A stretch of DNA of 64,000 bases from Paragonimus westermani (GCA_008508345.1 QNGE01001739.1:53413-117412); one strand, 5' to 3'. Counted from the first letter of the stretch, positions 24,520 to 37,155 are shown. Notes: generated from the letters alone by a model not told the origin. Made by a program: numbers and translations.

Positions 24520-26219
24520 CTGTTAGCACATCAGATGAGTTTCGTCACACTACTACATAGCTAATTAGGAAGGTGCTCACCGATTCTGTCTACTAGTCTC
24601 AGAGTGATTTTCCCAACGTAACCACCGTGATAACAACAGGTGAAAAGGTAAATAGAGAAAGACCAGAGGAAAAAGAAATCAGCACAACTTTCTGCCCGTT
24701 TTGTCTACAGGCTGAAATTTGCCAATTAAAAGAAGTGTCAACAGCCTACAATTCGTGTCTTCCCTAAAATTTAATAAAACCTCAATAAATGTGGGTGCTG
24801 TGAACAGCATCCACCCGCATTCAGTCCACAATACCAAAGGTGACCCACTTTCAGGGCTGACTTTAGCGTCTACTCGATTAGTCACTCCGTTAAGTTTTCA
24901 TATAGTCCAAACATGAAACCAAATACAAAACACTGCTTTCTTCCGGCATACAATTAAAGTACTCTCTCTAGTAATTGTTAACTTGTCTGCATTTGAACCT
25001 CTAAACTGATACAAATTCTTATTATAAAACACTCGAAAACAGGCTTGTGAAAGCATTGAGCATTGTTATACTGTTTCGGTTGTGATAATTCTAACCGTGA
25101 TATAAACTCCTTCATCTAGCACATTACCCGTATGAGGCTGTTGTGTCCCACTAAATAACATAACCCACATAAGGCAAACACAGTCACCTGGAAACTGGCC
25201 GTAAAGGCTGTCCACCATTTAATTCCACCTTATGTAGCAGATCGACGTGCAAACGTGAATGATACATGCAATCCCGGTTATTTGGCCAACTGGTCAACAA
25301 GTCCAATTCTCATAAATTTTCTCCGTAGCGTAGGCTTCAACGTCAGCGCGGGTGATTGTTCGAGGTCGGATTAGGACAAGCGTTGAATTGCACAATCCCA
25401 CGTTCGTTGCATACTCTGTTGCGTGCGTTGCATGCTTTTGTATCCGGTGGGAGAACTGCACTCCATAGACTAGCACTGGCATTCGCAAGAGTGCAAGAAA
25501 CGGCGGTAAAAGTACACGTAGCCATACTTCACGTAGACGATAAAACGGAACATTTTCTCTTTAGTTACCCAGTACGCCGTACCTGAACCGATCAGTTCGA
25601 CTCCTAACCCATCAAAATTAATATGACTAATTCGAACGTGGAGAGGAACAATGCCTCAGATATGAACCGATTGAACGATCGATGTGCAGTGTCCCAGACT
25701 AGTCGATCAGACCTTAAACAGAGTTACTGTGTCAGCTTGATCTTCCCTAACATGAATGTCAGCCAATTTGACGGACTTTTAACTGTTCACTTGTTGACAC
25801 TACTGTTTTGAGGATTGCGGAGCGAGATTTGGAGATACTCAAAAATACCGGCTTCCATCTATAAGCCCGTCTCGGAGAAGAACAGTACGCTACAAATATG
25901 AAGTCCAGTAAAGTGACTTTGAGGTAGTAAATTAGATGACCCATATTTATACATTGGAACTTCAAAGTCTCCTTATTTATGAACAGAAAAAACTGGTATC
26001 GGTTTATAGGTTTGTTTTCAATTCGATTATCCCGAAGTGATCTCTTGTAAAGTCCTTGTGGCAGGAACAAGCTCATATTGCAGCGAAGAAGGTGTCCAAT
26101 AAAACACAATCTTTCATGTCCAAAAGACGCTGGTTACCGTGCTACACGGGCGCTCATTTTTGAGTCATCATTTCGAACAACTACACCCCCGAGTTCCGCT
26201 CACACACCGTGCGCACTTT
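24520..26219. other. No recognised gene
   Basis: No supported exon or repeat family was identified. Overlapping frames on both strands at 25.3-25.6 kb lack splice support. Confidence 0.3.
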
Positions 26220-26500
26220 GATCCGGTTTGTGTGTGTCCGACATCTCTTGTCAGGGCTTTTTTCACCTGCCACTCCTCGTCCGTTGAACCTCTCTCGTTG
26301 AGCGATGGCTCGTCCGGTTGCTGGTGCTGCCCGCAATCCATCCACCATGTCCTCTGGTCGTATTCTACGACCACGTCGAGATATTTATCCGGAGGTTGGA
26401 ATAATCGCGTCCACGATCTGGTTATTCATTCCATTTTGCCTGCCATGCCTCGTCCGTTGGTCCGATCCAGTTGAACGATGACTCATTCGGTCGACCATGC
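26220..26500 (+). repeat. Diverged tandem duplication, about 170-bp period
   Basis: CACCTGCCACTCCTCGTCCG near 26262 recurs in altered form near 26434, followed in both places by a GTTGAxCGATGxCTC motif. The segment is GC-rich and open in the plus frame at 26139-26474. I regard that frame as a by-product of the repeat. Confidence 0.4.
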
Positions 26501-27121
26501 TCTCCCCGACCCACTCACTGAGGGCTTTTAGACTAACCTTGTTTCACCGTCGATGTATTCCGCTGAGAGTCGGAGCACCATAACATAACAGTAAGGAGAC
26601 CATTTGGGACCTCTAAAAGTTACACTGACAAACGCGTCCAACCTCACTCAAGCAACACGGAACCGAGATAGAGGGAACGGAACTCACAGAAGATAGACGC
26701 GTACACCTACGTGCCACTTATCATAAAAGCTTGGGAGTGACTTAACCGGTAGCAGATCTGGGATGGCGGCAGCTGGCCGGATTGATCGAGAATTCCGGTG
26801 GTCACAATCAAGTCCCTGCCAATGATATATGGACAGTTACTCGCGTGACTGCTAGTCACATTACTCACGAGTCGGAAATATAAGCAGACATCGCTGAATG
26901 ATAAATGGCGGTTCAGAAGACAGTTGACTGGTCCATCGGTGAGAACATGTAAAACAGACTAACTGAGGTTGAGTTACCATGTGATAGATCAGTCATCTTA
27001 ACCTAAACTGACGATCCACAAACTAACATGACTGTAATTTGTTGTTCTGATGTTAACTAGATCTGAAGAGAGCTGGAGTAAACCAATAATTTATCTTTGT
27101 CGTGTTGTTCGTATTTTCCAG

Positions 27122-27208
27122 TTCGATGACAATGAAAAACTCCAATTAAATTTTGACTTAATTGTATTTCTTTCCGATTTACTTATAGAAATTATTACAC
27201 ACAACTGG
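27122..27208 (+). CDS. Candidate exon, plus strand
   Basis: A strong acceptor (TTCGTATTTTCCAG) is followed by 29 codons in phase 0, ending at the donor TGG|GTTAAC. The peptide FDDNEKLQLNFDLIVFL continues with SDLLIEII, an amphipathic helix-like run. The frame stays open for about 35 more codons, so it may instead be longer. Unknown family. Confidence 0.27.
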
Positions 27209-28873
27209 GTTAACTGTGTGCATAATGACCACTGTGATTTTGTGTCGATAAATGGACAGCACATGACTTTAGCTCACAGAATCGCCTACAATATAACACT
27301 AAAGCATATGGAATAGCTCACAGACGATCACAGAACTGTGAACTGCGTTGTCACTCTACGTTGTACTGTGAAGTGTTTCAATGTTTGCCTCAAGAGTCTG
27401 TTTCGCAGATTACACTCCGTGGATGGTTGGTAAACAGTTTTGGATTAAGCAATGAATGAACTTGTTTTGGCTATTTCTTCGGCTAACCAGCTGCAGGCCA
27501 CACCACTGTTCAAGTTATAGAATTCGTCTATCTGGTATCTGTTTCACAGGCTTGGCGTGCAACATGTTACCTTTGGATTGTTTCAGTTCCGCTCCTACTT
27601 CTTGCATTTCTACACAGGTAAATCGAGTCCATCGTCAACAAACAGTGTCATTGTATACGTTTGAGTAAACATGGACAAGATGACTAATGCATTCTTCATT
27701 AACTCTCAACAACACACCCGATGGTTGATAAACGAAAAAGTGTTACAGCCACATGGTCTACCATGCCTATAAGTTTGTAGGCGGGGAAAATGACTTCGAA
27801 ACTATTTTTTCTGACAGCCAGTATATTTTCGTCGAAGCATAGGAACATATGGTTGATATTGTCAAACTCTCTGTACTTTACTTGCTGATGGTGCGTCACA
27901 GCAGCTGATCGAAATTTTTAAGGCATACCTTGGTCACTTGTGAAAGGCTATTCTAGCTGCTGTATAAGGCTGAATTGGTTCCGTCGACTAGGTTTGGACT
28001 GTGATGTGCACAACGAAACTTTGTCGTGAGGGCGCCGTCACTGATGGTGTGGTCAACTCAAGAGGGATTGCTCGAAGGTCAATGCGGTTGTGGTGATCAC
28101 CCTTTCTTCATAGCATACTCTTATAACGAAGAGTTTACCGGCAAGTGACCGTGACTTATTCTTCATAAATTACAGCACATAACCAGTGTGTATTTCTGTT
28201 GCGAGGTCCTCAAAAGCAAATACTGTTGTTTACGGATGTTGCCATTCACCAGGTGGGCGCATCTGGCGAATTTCGACTAGAAGACTGCAACGCATTTGTG
28301 GTTTAATCGGAATTTTGGTATCGTCATCATCAGCACCTACCGCAGCTAAACGAACAGTTTGACCTTAGTTATTCTTCTCTGTCCGCTGGCAGCAGATTTC
28401 GTGGACCCTAAGGTTAAAAGTACAAAAAAGGACACTAAAATAAATCCTTGTTTTCTAATGACATGGTCACATTTTATTCTACGCACAGATCAATGAAATC
28501 CATTTCCATCGTGTGACCAAAATAATTCCACCAAAGATGAGCTCATTTTCATCAGACAGGAGGTCAGAAGAGGCTGACAGTAATAACCTTCTGTCGTTTT
28601 TGGCAGTCAGTCATGCATCAGAGCGCACACTGCATCAAGCAACCAAGGTTTACCAATGATGATTTAGACGGATGTGATTCATCAACTCTGCCAAACTACT
28701 TATTGTTTATACAATTTTGATGCTCAACAGTGGCGTTAATGGTTTCCACCGTGAACTGTTCGAGAAATCTTGTCGGGAGAGTCGATCCCTTGGATAGTTT
28801 GGTAAATTCCGTATGAGGCAGTGAGACGGGTGGGTAACCGAATACAAATGTGCAATTTCCGAGCTTCTGAAAT
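27209..28873. other. No recognised gene
   Basis: No supported exon or repeat family identified. Confidence 0.3.
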
Positions 28874-28980
28874 AGCTTCGTAGCTCAGCTGGTAGGATGC
28901 TTGCGTCGTTTAGACATGCACTGTCTGTCATTGGTTCGAATCCGGCCTAATCCATGACTTTTCACAGCTGGGTCGTATCT
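28874..28980 (+). mobile_element. SINE family B copy (tRNA-like head)
   Basis: Box A is TAGCTCAGCTGG and box B is GGTTCGAATCC, so the pol III internal promoter is well preserved. After box B comes the family tail CATGACTTTTCACAGCTGGG. No clean cloverleaf acceptor stem is evident, so this is a tRNA-derived repeat rather than a working tRNA. Related copies: 38565, 46818, 47021, 49728 and 49908. Confidence 0.65.
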
Positions 28981-30188
28981 AAACAAAGTTTTAAGTGAAA
29001 ATAACCATTCCTAACGTGTTTCTGTGGGCGTTCTTGAGAAATTGTTTGAAGTGCTGATGGCGACATCCTTTCATTACACAGTTCTTCCAGAAATAACACC
29101 TGGAAATTAGCCCTTAAGTTCAGCCTAAACTAATTAGAATCTTTCCGGAATATTTTTGAGGAATTTTGCTGGAGTTTCCAGCTGAAAATCCTCAATTTAC
29201 TCTTAATTACTTCTAGCCTGCTGATAAATATTAGCTTCGTTGGTTGGCTACACTGGGTCCTTTAGGAAACCCACACAGAAACTACGATCAGATACATGAC
29301 AACAGATGAAGTTTTCCATACTAAATTACAAAGCCTTGTTTTGCCAAACAAAAAATGTTTCTATCGTTTAGTCACGCCCGATATCCAGATAAAGCGTCTA
29401 GGTTCTATTGGGTTTAGTAAATGTATACGGCACCAGGAGTGTGTCCGTTACCTTTGTCTGTTTCGAAGTGTTTTTCACTCATATGAAATCCTCTTCAAAG
29501 TGATTTTTCTAATTGTGTTCAAAACGGTGCACATACCAGTGGGACGCGTACACTAGCATCAAATATACGTGTGTTGTAGTGTGTAAAAGCTATTCCTTTG
29601 GCAGTTTTACTCTCATCTCTATTGATTAGTGTGTCTATAGTAACCTGCTACGTTGCGAAACTGCATTTGGTTATTCCACTACGTTTTTAGTCTAACTATA
29701 TCGACAGGATGCTGGTTGACATTAACAAAAGCACCACGCTGGACTCTGAGATCCAAATGAATCTGTGTTGTGTTTTGAACAGATTTGAAAAGTATCCGAA
29801 AATACAGATCTGTCATGGTCACAGCTTCTGTACAGTGCAACTTGGTGAGTCATCATAGGTCACCAAGGTCAATGCATGATAGTTAGCAGGTAACATCCCG
29901 GTAGTTTGGGAAACGACAAATCATTATACGCGAAGTCAGCATAACAGATAAACAAAAATATCTGAACAATTTATGTATCAGTTTGAGGACACAATTCCTG
30001 AAATGTTACAATTCCCCACTACTTTCACAGTTCGGTGCTAGTTAGGGGCTGATGCACACGATTCCGCGGTTTTAGGAAACTACCACTGCTATAGCTGATT
30101 CAAAGTCATATCCGAAGTTAGGCATTTAATCAATGAGTAGATAGTTTGAGCAGTTTGAAACACTGAATGCCATTTAACCACTCCATCA
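28981..30188. other. No recognised gene
   Basis: No convincing coding or repeat content was seen. Confidence 0.3.
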
Positions 30189-30300
30189 GTCCCAAACGTG
30201 AAACATGCCAGTTATATACATCACATAGATAAGGACAAACAGGGAACTAGACACACATATCTATATGATGTATATAACTGGCATGTTTCACGTTTGAGAC
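30189..30300. repeat. Hairpin-forming inverted repeat
   Basis: A 31-bp perfect arm beginning CAAACGTGAAACATGCCAGT reappears inverted about 45 bp downstream. Pairing continues inward with one mismatch (CATAGATA/TATCTATA), giving a stem of nearly 40 bp with a small loop. It may be a fold-back MITE remnant; no transposase is nearby. Confidence 0.85.
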
Positions 30301-32367
30301 CGATGAGAGTAAATGCAACATTAACATATCATAATATATATCTTCCTTCTGCTCTGATGAAATTTGAGCAGTACAAATTTGTTTTAAAAAGGAATTTTCC
30401 CACCAAAATACAACTTGGACTCTTGTTCAGGGCTGTGCCAGTCGGTCATATCATTACGGCCTAGAAATACAAGCCTACTCTGACCAGACGTTAGTTGGGA
30501 TGAACGCTTCTATAGCAGGGATTTTTGGTTCAAGTTGCTGGACACACATTCCGGTCGGGTGTCAAGTTGCCCATCGGTAGTTCGAAGTATCGACAGTTCA
30601 ATCCATGAATATGTCCATCCTATCGTTGGGTCTCTGACCCTTAAGATCCTACACGCCTACGCTTTATCCAACGTTCTGTTGAGAAATCGTAGTGAGACAG
30701 TAGTTTCCCTCAAATAGCTAACTGTCAAACGCTGAAGGTGCGCAACTGGAGCTTCGTGGATAGCAACCGGTTGAGGAAGTCTAATTCATCGCGAGGATGG
30801 TGCAAGAACATCGAAAAAAGTGTGCTGTATTCACTTTGAATGAACATATACTTGACCGACCTGCTGCGAATGGAAACCGCACCCTTTTTGTGTCAGGGCC
30901 AAGCTAACTGATCGGGGTTAGCTGCCTCTATCTCGTTTATGTTCACCTCACTCTGAGTTTTCAGGCAGGGCTCTAGTTTGAACTTGACGTTCTAGATTTT
31001 TGTGGTTTGCTTATTGTAGTTTGACAGAAATCCCAGTGGGTGGCGCCGGGTGAGCTTTGATGTTATTGTCAGAAAAAGTCGACTTTTGTGTTGGGCGGTT
31101 GTTCATGGATGACTCGCATAAACGTCACCTAGGCGATGATAAATACACTTTCATGTATCAATTTCTCAGATTAAAAAATATAGACAAACTATTTTCTTTC
31201 TTTCCGGTCCACGTTTGTAGTTTGTTTACACCAGTGTCATAAAGTTGCAAATTCCCATAAACGCAAGACTGAGATCTGTTTCATACATTAGCAGCAATTG
31301 TGATGGTGTTGTCATATGAACAATCTCTGAAGAGTAAATCTTTCGACAGTGCTAATTTCATCTTGAGCACAAAACGTATCCTCCTTAATCCACACACTGA
31401 GTGTTAAGTTAACCAAATGCAACTGGTTCATGTGTACAGATGCAGATGTACAGAGTGTGAGGATTGAAATGGGCAACAAAAAGAACATTGCGCTGTTCGA
31501 TTTTCGATCGCTGTCTGTTTGTACTCATATTGAACCGATTCCAAACGAACTGCGTAATATGCGTCCAAATAATAAACATTTGAAAACAATACCAACAGAA
31601 CTGTAAACTAGGTTATAGTCTTAGTGAAATTTTGGACAAAAATCTATCTGCCATCTGGAGATATAAAATCGGCAGGATCGATGAGTAACATCATCGCCAG
31701 GACGACATGTCGATGCAGTTGTTGTACCATAATCTGAAAGATTTGTGTTCCAACAACTTCGCCTGACGCTGTCTGCGGTATATAGATAATGATCTTGTAA
31801 CTTTAGGAAGACGGAGAAATTGTGTGGGTAAATGAACAAGGGGTCAATTTATTACAAAAGTACAGGTGAACAACTCTGTGACATTCCTCGAACGCATTGT
31901 TAGTTGAAGTGACCGATTGGAACTAAACGCATGACTGTGTACTGTGAACTAAGAACCACCGATACCGTACCAGAGCTCATCTGATCATACGCACCAAGGG
32001 GAATGTTCAAAGACTAGTTGGCGGGTTATGGGTGTACTGCAATAAACCCGGAATGCAGAAGCGGTGAAGATATCTGCATAAGTTATTTATGACAGAAAAC
32101 TATTCTACACACTTCGACCGAAAGGGAGATGAAGTGATTAAAGTGGCAATTCCACGGGTAAACTTAAACTCCGAGAAATATTGTAGACAGTATGAAACGT
32201 TTGGCGACAAAACCAATCAGACGACTTTGGAAACAAAACCTTACAGGAACAAAAATTCAGCCAGAACGCATATAGAACACGATGTGTTATACTCTGCTCC
32301 TTGACTAAGAGAAAACATGTCTACACAAGCATTACTTAATTGTGAGACAAGCAGGCGAAATATTACA
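30301..32367. other. No recognised gene
   Basis: No supported exon or repeat. Confidence 0.3.
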
Positions 32368-32960
32368 CATCATCATCATCATCATAACAGCCATGAGCCT
32401 GACCGAAGGTAATGTGGCTCGGGCCACCGCTCACCTCAACAGTGACGTGGAATATCCTAGAAGGAAACATTACTCCGAAGGTCAACAAAGATTAAAGAAG
32501 ACTAAGCGGAAGAACTAGAAATAGTATGGATACAGGTATGCCATTGACTGTGACACATCGCCATCTCGAATGGCGTATCTAACCAACGGTTTGAGTGATC
32601 ACGAGAACCCCATCCACGCAGGCGATGCCTGCCCACTTTGCTCAATGAAGCAGTCAACGTCTTCATATTTTGTGACCACGTTGTTGCTTGACCACCACGC
32701 GGTTTTACCCAACTGTTGGTGGCCTCAGTATATAATGTCCGGTACGGTAAACGCTCAGCTGGCATACGGAGTACATGACCCAACCATCGCAAGCTGTGCA
32801 ACGTAATTAGTTGACCAATTGATCGCGCATTCCGAACGTTCCGGAATACGCGACGGCGAACTGCCACATTGCTCACGCGATCAGTCCACTTAATGTGGAA
32901 AGATCACACAACGGATAACACAGCTGCTAAAAGCGTGAGTTCGAAAGAGTGGCTTACAGA
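32368..32960 (-). mobile_element. RTE LINE 3' fragment with (ATG)6 tail
   Basis: The minus-strand frame 32876-32502 encodes the C-terminal end of an RTE-type protein: LITLHSLRWLGHVLRMPAE, then RGGQATTWSQNMKTL and GWGSRDHSNRWLD. A decayed extension (SFHIKWTDRVSNVAVRRRV) runs upstream to about 32960. The 3' untranslated stretch ends at the triplet run, CAT on the plus strand (32368-32385). The element is 5'-truncated. This copy supplies the evidence that the ATG runs at 1-55 and 22794-22910 are RTE tails. Confidence 0.8.
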
Positions 32961-33402
32961 ATGAATGGACTGGTCAAGGGCAGTTAGTAAGTCGTTCGAC
33001 GAAAAATGACATGAGCGTGGCTCACAACTGATGACACCTTTACTACTAGTCATACATCGCCATTTTAGAGTTTGTTAGTGATGTGCATCCTTGCTACGAC
33101 CGAATATTTACTACCGACCACGTTGTCAANGAACTGCCACATTGCTCACGCGATCAGTCCACTTAATGTGGAAAGATTACACAACGGATAACACAGCTGC
33201 TAAAAGCGTGAGTTCGAAAGGGTGACTGACAGAGTTGATGGACTGGTCAAGGGCAGTTAGTAAGTCGTTCGACGAAAAATGACATGAGCGTGGCTCACAA
33301 CTGATGACACCTTTACTACTAGTCATACATCGCCATTTTAGAGTTTGTTAGTGATGTGCATCCTTGCTACGACCGAATATTTACTACCGACCACGTTGTC
33401 AA
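32858..33402 (+). repeat. Two 272-bp near-identical copies around a single N
   Basis: 32858-33129 and 33131-33402 are the same sequence with a handful of substitutions, joined by one N at 33130. The single N suggests two overlapping contig ends or haplotypes laid end to end, not a biological tandem repeat. Confidence 0.9.
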
Positions 33403-33488
33403 CTCCCTCAATAATATTACAGTAGACACGAGCAGAATATGATGTGGAGTTATATCTACTTGTAAATTGCGATTTTGATCCTCGACAG

Positions 33489-33581
33489 TCTCAAGGATGG
33501 TCACACGATTAAATCACTTACTCACTGTGAACCCACACGAATCATTAAACTTGCTAAATGACGTCTGCTTACTAGCAGTTA
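33489..33581 (+). CDS. Candidate exon 1 of a plus-strand chain
   Basis: The acceptor TTTTGATCCTCGACAG and the strong donor GCAGTTA|GTAAGG bound two leading bases plus 30 codons. The peptide includes RMVTRLNHLLTVNPHESLN. Phase 1 in and 1 out joins the candidate at 33847-33903 in frame. Family unknown. Confidence 0.38.
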
Positions 33582-33846
33582 GTAAGGGTTTGGTCGGTAT
33601 TCAATTAGGGTCAGTCACTAATGATTACAGTTGTCACACTCACATAAGTCTTTCATGTGGTCTGTTTCTTCAGCTCCTTTCAATTCCGAACTTCGTCACT
33701 GGGTGTGCTAAATCTGGATTCCAAGATGCGAAATCGCGGAAACAACGAATGACGGTTGCCATCACCGTATCGCTGCGCTTAGTTTTCATTTGAGGTGTTT
33801 GAAAACACCTAAACCGAAAAACATTTGGCCAATTGACGCATTACAG

Positions 33847-33903
33847 CTCGTATACTGGTTTACCCAATTAACTTATCCAATTCTAAGCGATCGCGTCGAA
33901 TCT
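33847..33903 (+). CDS. Candidate exon 2 of a plus-strand chain
   Basis: The acceptor GACGCATTACAG and the very strong donor GAATCT|GTGAGT bound 57 bp. In phase 1/1 it reads RILVYPINLSNSKRSRRI, which links 33489-33581 to 37271-37407. The phase-0 frame is also open (LVYWFTQLTYPILSDRVES), so the frame is chosen by its neighbours. Confidence 0.33.
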
Positions 33904-33949
33904 GTGAGTGGCAGCAAATGTGTCTCAGAGTTCAACTATGGATTCTCAG

Positions 33950-34125
33950 TCTTTTCTAATATGACATGTGGAACGTTGGTCGGCACAGTCACCTAATGAA
34001 AGCCTGGTTGCAGTTCTGGTCCCAATCATAGCAGAGGTTTGCACTACTAACAATCTCTAACAAGAGCGAAATTCAAGTCTAGTACTTCGTCTCAAAAGAT
34101 ACTAATTGGAAAGTCTATTCGAATG
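33950..34125 (+). mobile_element. SINE family A copy 2
   Basis: A degenerate tRNA-like head (box A near GGAACGTTGG, box B near GGTTGCAGTTCTGG) is followed by the hammerhead segment and the tail TTGGAAAGTCTATTCGAATG. It lies about 50 bp downstream of the candidate exon at 33847-33903, presumably in its intron. Confidence 0.6.
34041..34085 (+). ncRNA. Hammerhead ribozyme relic
   Basis: Helix I is GCACTA against TAGTAC (one mismatch). The core reads CTAACAA instead of CTGANGA, helix II has lost its first pair, and GAAA and the GTC triplet are intact. The two G-to-A changes in the core should abolish cleavage. The unmutated helix I pairing supports the family model. Confidence 0.5.
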
Positions 34126-35049
34126 CGTAAACTGCCGTCAAATAGGAACAGCCTTCCCAAAATTTTTTAAAAGTTAATTGGACTTTTCCTATAGCTCATC
34201 GAGACCGTAAAATTATCACTGATTTTCTTTTATTCTTTCGGTTCTTTTCAATTTCCTCCTACTTTGAAACTTTCATTATTTCTGTAAGCATTTTATGGTC
34301 AAGTTTCATTGCTTTTTTTGTCTGAATCAAAGGTGCTCTAACTTGTGTACATGAAATTAAGGTGTAAAGGTCACAATTTTTACAGATGAATTGCACTAAC
34401 TGCGATATTAACTTGTTTGATTATCAAGTGTCCACCGTCTTTCCAAACAGCCAGAGGTATATAGTATAATTAGTGTGTGTTTTGGTGTGAGAAGCCGATA
34501 TCCACCTTCAGTCCAATGTTGCTAAGTCAGTTTATCCTTTCGCGGAAAACTCACCCTTGAATCATCACAGAACTGTCATTATATTTGTATTGCTAAATAG
34601 TTCACTTCATTTCCTGCGTCATATCCGTAGAACACAGCCATCACACCTTTGAAGATGACGCTACTCCAAGGATAGTTTCCAGTAAATGTGCATAATCGTG
34701 GTTCAACTAGTAACACTTTTTGCGTCGGCTTATAAAAAGTTAGGTCTGACAGATGGATGATCACGTGCCACGAGTGTGTTGGATAAGTTTGCAGTACACC
34801 AGATAGTTTTTAGCCCACCAGACCAAACTATACTGTCTTCACTGTTATTTCGTAGCACATTAGGACCAACGGGGGGTGATGATCTTCATCAGGACAGCAA
34901 GAAGACACATTGCGAGATGCAAGTATTTCGTGTATTTTCATCAGTCAGTTACATAGAACATTCGGTCATAAAGGTTAAGCGCGTACTGTCAAAACAATGA
35001 AATGAACGAACTTCACTTATTTGCAATCAGGTTTCACTGCCACGGCAAC
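34126..35049. other. Presumed intron sequence
   Basis: No recognised gene. It lies between the SINE copy and the 3' end of the PLE. Confidence 0.3.
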
Positions 35050-35062
35050 GAAATTGATTGCG

Positions 35063-35737
35063 TCAGTACCTTTTGCCAACAAAGGGCCGGTGCGTGCGCT
35101 TGATCAAGATTGCCTCGGAGAACACCAACAATCTAGGGTCGCGATTGCGCAATAGGACCGTGTAGGGGTCAACCGCATGACCTGTTGCGATTAGGTTTTT
35201 GGTGATCGAAGACGTCGGATTTCTGTTCGACTGTTGGTATGCTGACCCGCCTTGAAACATAGTTTGCACTAGCCACTTGGGAATGTGCTCCGCCTTCCCC
35301 TGTCGTAAATTTTGGTCCGTTCTGCCGATGTATGAATCACCGCAACTGCAGGTGAAGTGGTAAATAACGTGAGAGGCAGAGTTTTCCGAAGAAGAACGAT
35401 CGGGGCAGTGGAGGCTCATCCCACGGGTGGAGAGTAACAATCGCAATTCCTCCGCGGGATATGTGCGATCAATGACAGACTTCAACTTTCGACTTAAATC
35501 GGTAATGTTGTGGTCACCTGTGTAAGGAAGGTTGATAAAAACCTGTTTTTTCGGCACTAACTGTGGTTGGGATGCCGTCACTCGTTCCTTGCAATAAATT
35601 TCAATAAATTTGGCCGGGTATCCATACGCAAACAGAACATTCTTTAGGAGCTCCTCCTCAGACTGTAGGCTGTCGGCCGTGCACAGTTTCCTTGCTCGGT
35701 GAAAAACAGTTAGTACCAAACTACGTTTGTAAGCCAC
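35063..35737 (-). pseudogene. PLE C-terminal part: RT thumb/linker and GIY-YIG endonuclease
   Basis: A 224-codon open frame. It begins in the RT thumb (AYKRSLVLTVFHRARKLC), continues with LLKNVLFAYGYPAKFI, then FINLPYTGDHNITDL. The GIY-YIG core follows as HVIYHFTCSCGDSYIGRTDQ with AEHIPKW, and the end reads SSITKNLIATGHAVDPYT then FSEAILIKR. The endonuclease would nick target DNA to prime reverse transcription. The two-Cys CSC before YIGRT fits the family. The frame itself is uninterrupted, but it is disconnected from the RT by a frameshift at 35.75 kb. Confidence 0.8.
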
Positions 35738-35773
35738 CGGCGTAAATGAAGAGAACTGTAGGTGCCGCCCACT

Positions 35774-36323
35774 TCATGTGGCTTTTCGATAAACAGACCT
35801 ACTGAGAGTATCGTCTGAGTGCCTAGAAATAAGGACGTCTAGGAATGGTAATGAGTTATCTAACTCTTGTTCATAAGTGACATGAAGATTTCGAGGGGCA
35901 GAGTTAAACTGATGTAAAAGGGTCATAAAATGATCAAAATCGGTGAAAATTATGATATCGTCGTTTATATAGCAAAGAACGATCAATGTAACCCGACAGT
36001 CCATCTTTGACCATTCCAAGAAAAATATCAGCCAGTGTTGGACCCAGCGGGCTACCCATTACCACACCATCAACTTGCTTATAAACACATTCGTCAAACT
36101 CAAATCGAATGTTTTCCGTACAAAAAAGAATCAATTCTTTGAGGTAGCTGACAGGAATGGATAAAGAAATATTATGAGACAAAATAAAATTACACAGATA
36201 ATCAACTGTTTCATGTAACGGAACATTTGTGAATAGTGATTCAACATCAACGGAGTACATCTTTTGTGCGGAACTCACCGAGATATTCTGCAAGTGATCA
36301 CACACTTCAAAAGAATCCTTCAA
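35774..36323 (-). pseudogene. PLE reverse transcriptase core, frameshifted
   Basis: Motif A is SVDVESLFTNVPLHETVD, followed by LKELILFCTENIRFEFDE and motif B VDGVVMGSPLGPTLADIFLG. Near 36010 the frame shifts, and the catalytic box, normally Y-x-DD, reads CYINDDIIIF in the second frame. Then come the expected LDNSLPFLDVLISR and SVYRKAT. The altered box and the frameshift mean that the polymerase is not functional as written. Confidence 0.8.
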
Positions 36324-36510
36324 AGAACGGGAGCTGAGGGTTTTGCGGATGGGGTCAAGGAGCTGAACTAGCCATCAAGCAAGTTTGTGGTAAGGTGAAT
36401 CATCCAAGGCAAGCATAGGTCTCAAGGGGACACCGGCCTTGTGCAAATTGGGGGTTCCTCTCATACGTGGTGTACGATTCCCAATCGGTTTCAATCGTTT
36501 ATACTCCCGC

Positions 36511-37155
36511 TCACTTATATATCCATGCAGTAAAAGAATTTGCAGCTTCCTCGATATTTGATTTTTCTAGTAAAATGTTATTTTCTGACGTGCGATCAGC
36601 TTTGAACTGCCTGTCATCAGCCAGGATGGTACGCATTTTCATCACATAATCATCTTTATTCAAGATTATGATGCCGGCACCTTTGTCTGGTTTCAGAAAC
36701 ACCACGTCCTGCATTTGTCTCAGTTGTTTGATGGCCTCATAATGTTCCGATAGTAGACAACAATGCTGGCGAATGGGTGACAGTATAAACTAATGCGAGA
36801 CATTAATCAATTTAGCACGAAACCAACCTGCAGTTTCCGGTGAAGTAGGAGACAGCTCTTCTAGCTGGTCGTATAGGTTTTCAAACTGAATTTGAGGCGT
36901 TAATCGGTTGACTTTCTTCGGCGAGAGTTTGTATTTTAAGCCCAAAGTAAGTATTTCCAACTGTGCTTGCGTAAACAGCTTACTTGACAAATTGTGGACG
37001 TGCTTCAGAGCATCACTGAGAAAATTGGGTTTGATAATGGTGCGATCCAATGAACCTTGGAGACTATGAAGCGTTTTGACCGCGGCTTTCTTAATAGTAT
37101 CCTTGGCAAAGTTCTCAAACTTTATACGGTACACAAGGTTAAGTTCAGCTAACAT
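36511..37155 (-). pseudogene. PLE N-terminal domain and RT start
   Basis: 37155-36790 encodes a domain with LSSKLFTQAQLEILTLGLKY and LSPKKVNRLTP, the conserved N-terminal region of PLE proteins. After one stop, 36714-36511 carries VVFLKPDKGAGIIILNKDDY, which is RT motif 1. Stops separate these parts and the next block (36510-36324), where MRGTPNLHKAG-like residues can still be read. Confidence 0.75.

Noticed and set aside
28874..28960. Possible functional tRNA gene
   Set aside because: Boxes A and B are good, but no matching acceptor stem or clear anticodon arm is visible, and the same body recurs at other loci, so it is a SINE.
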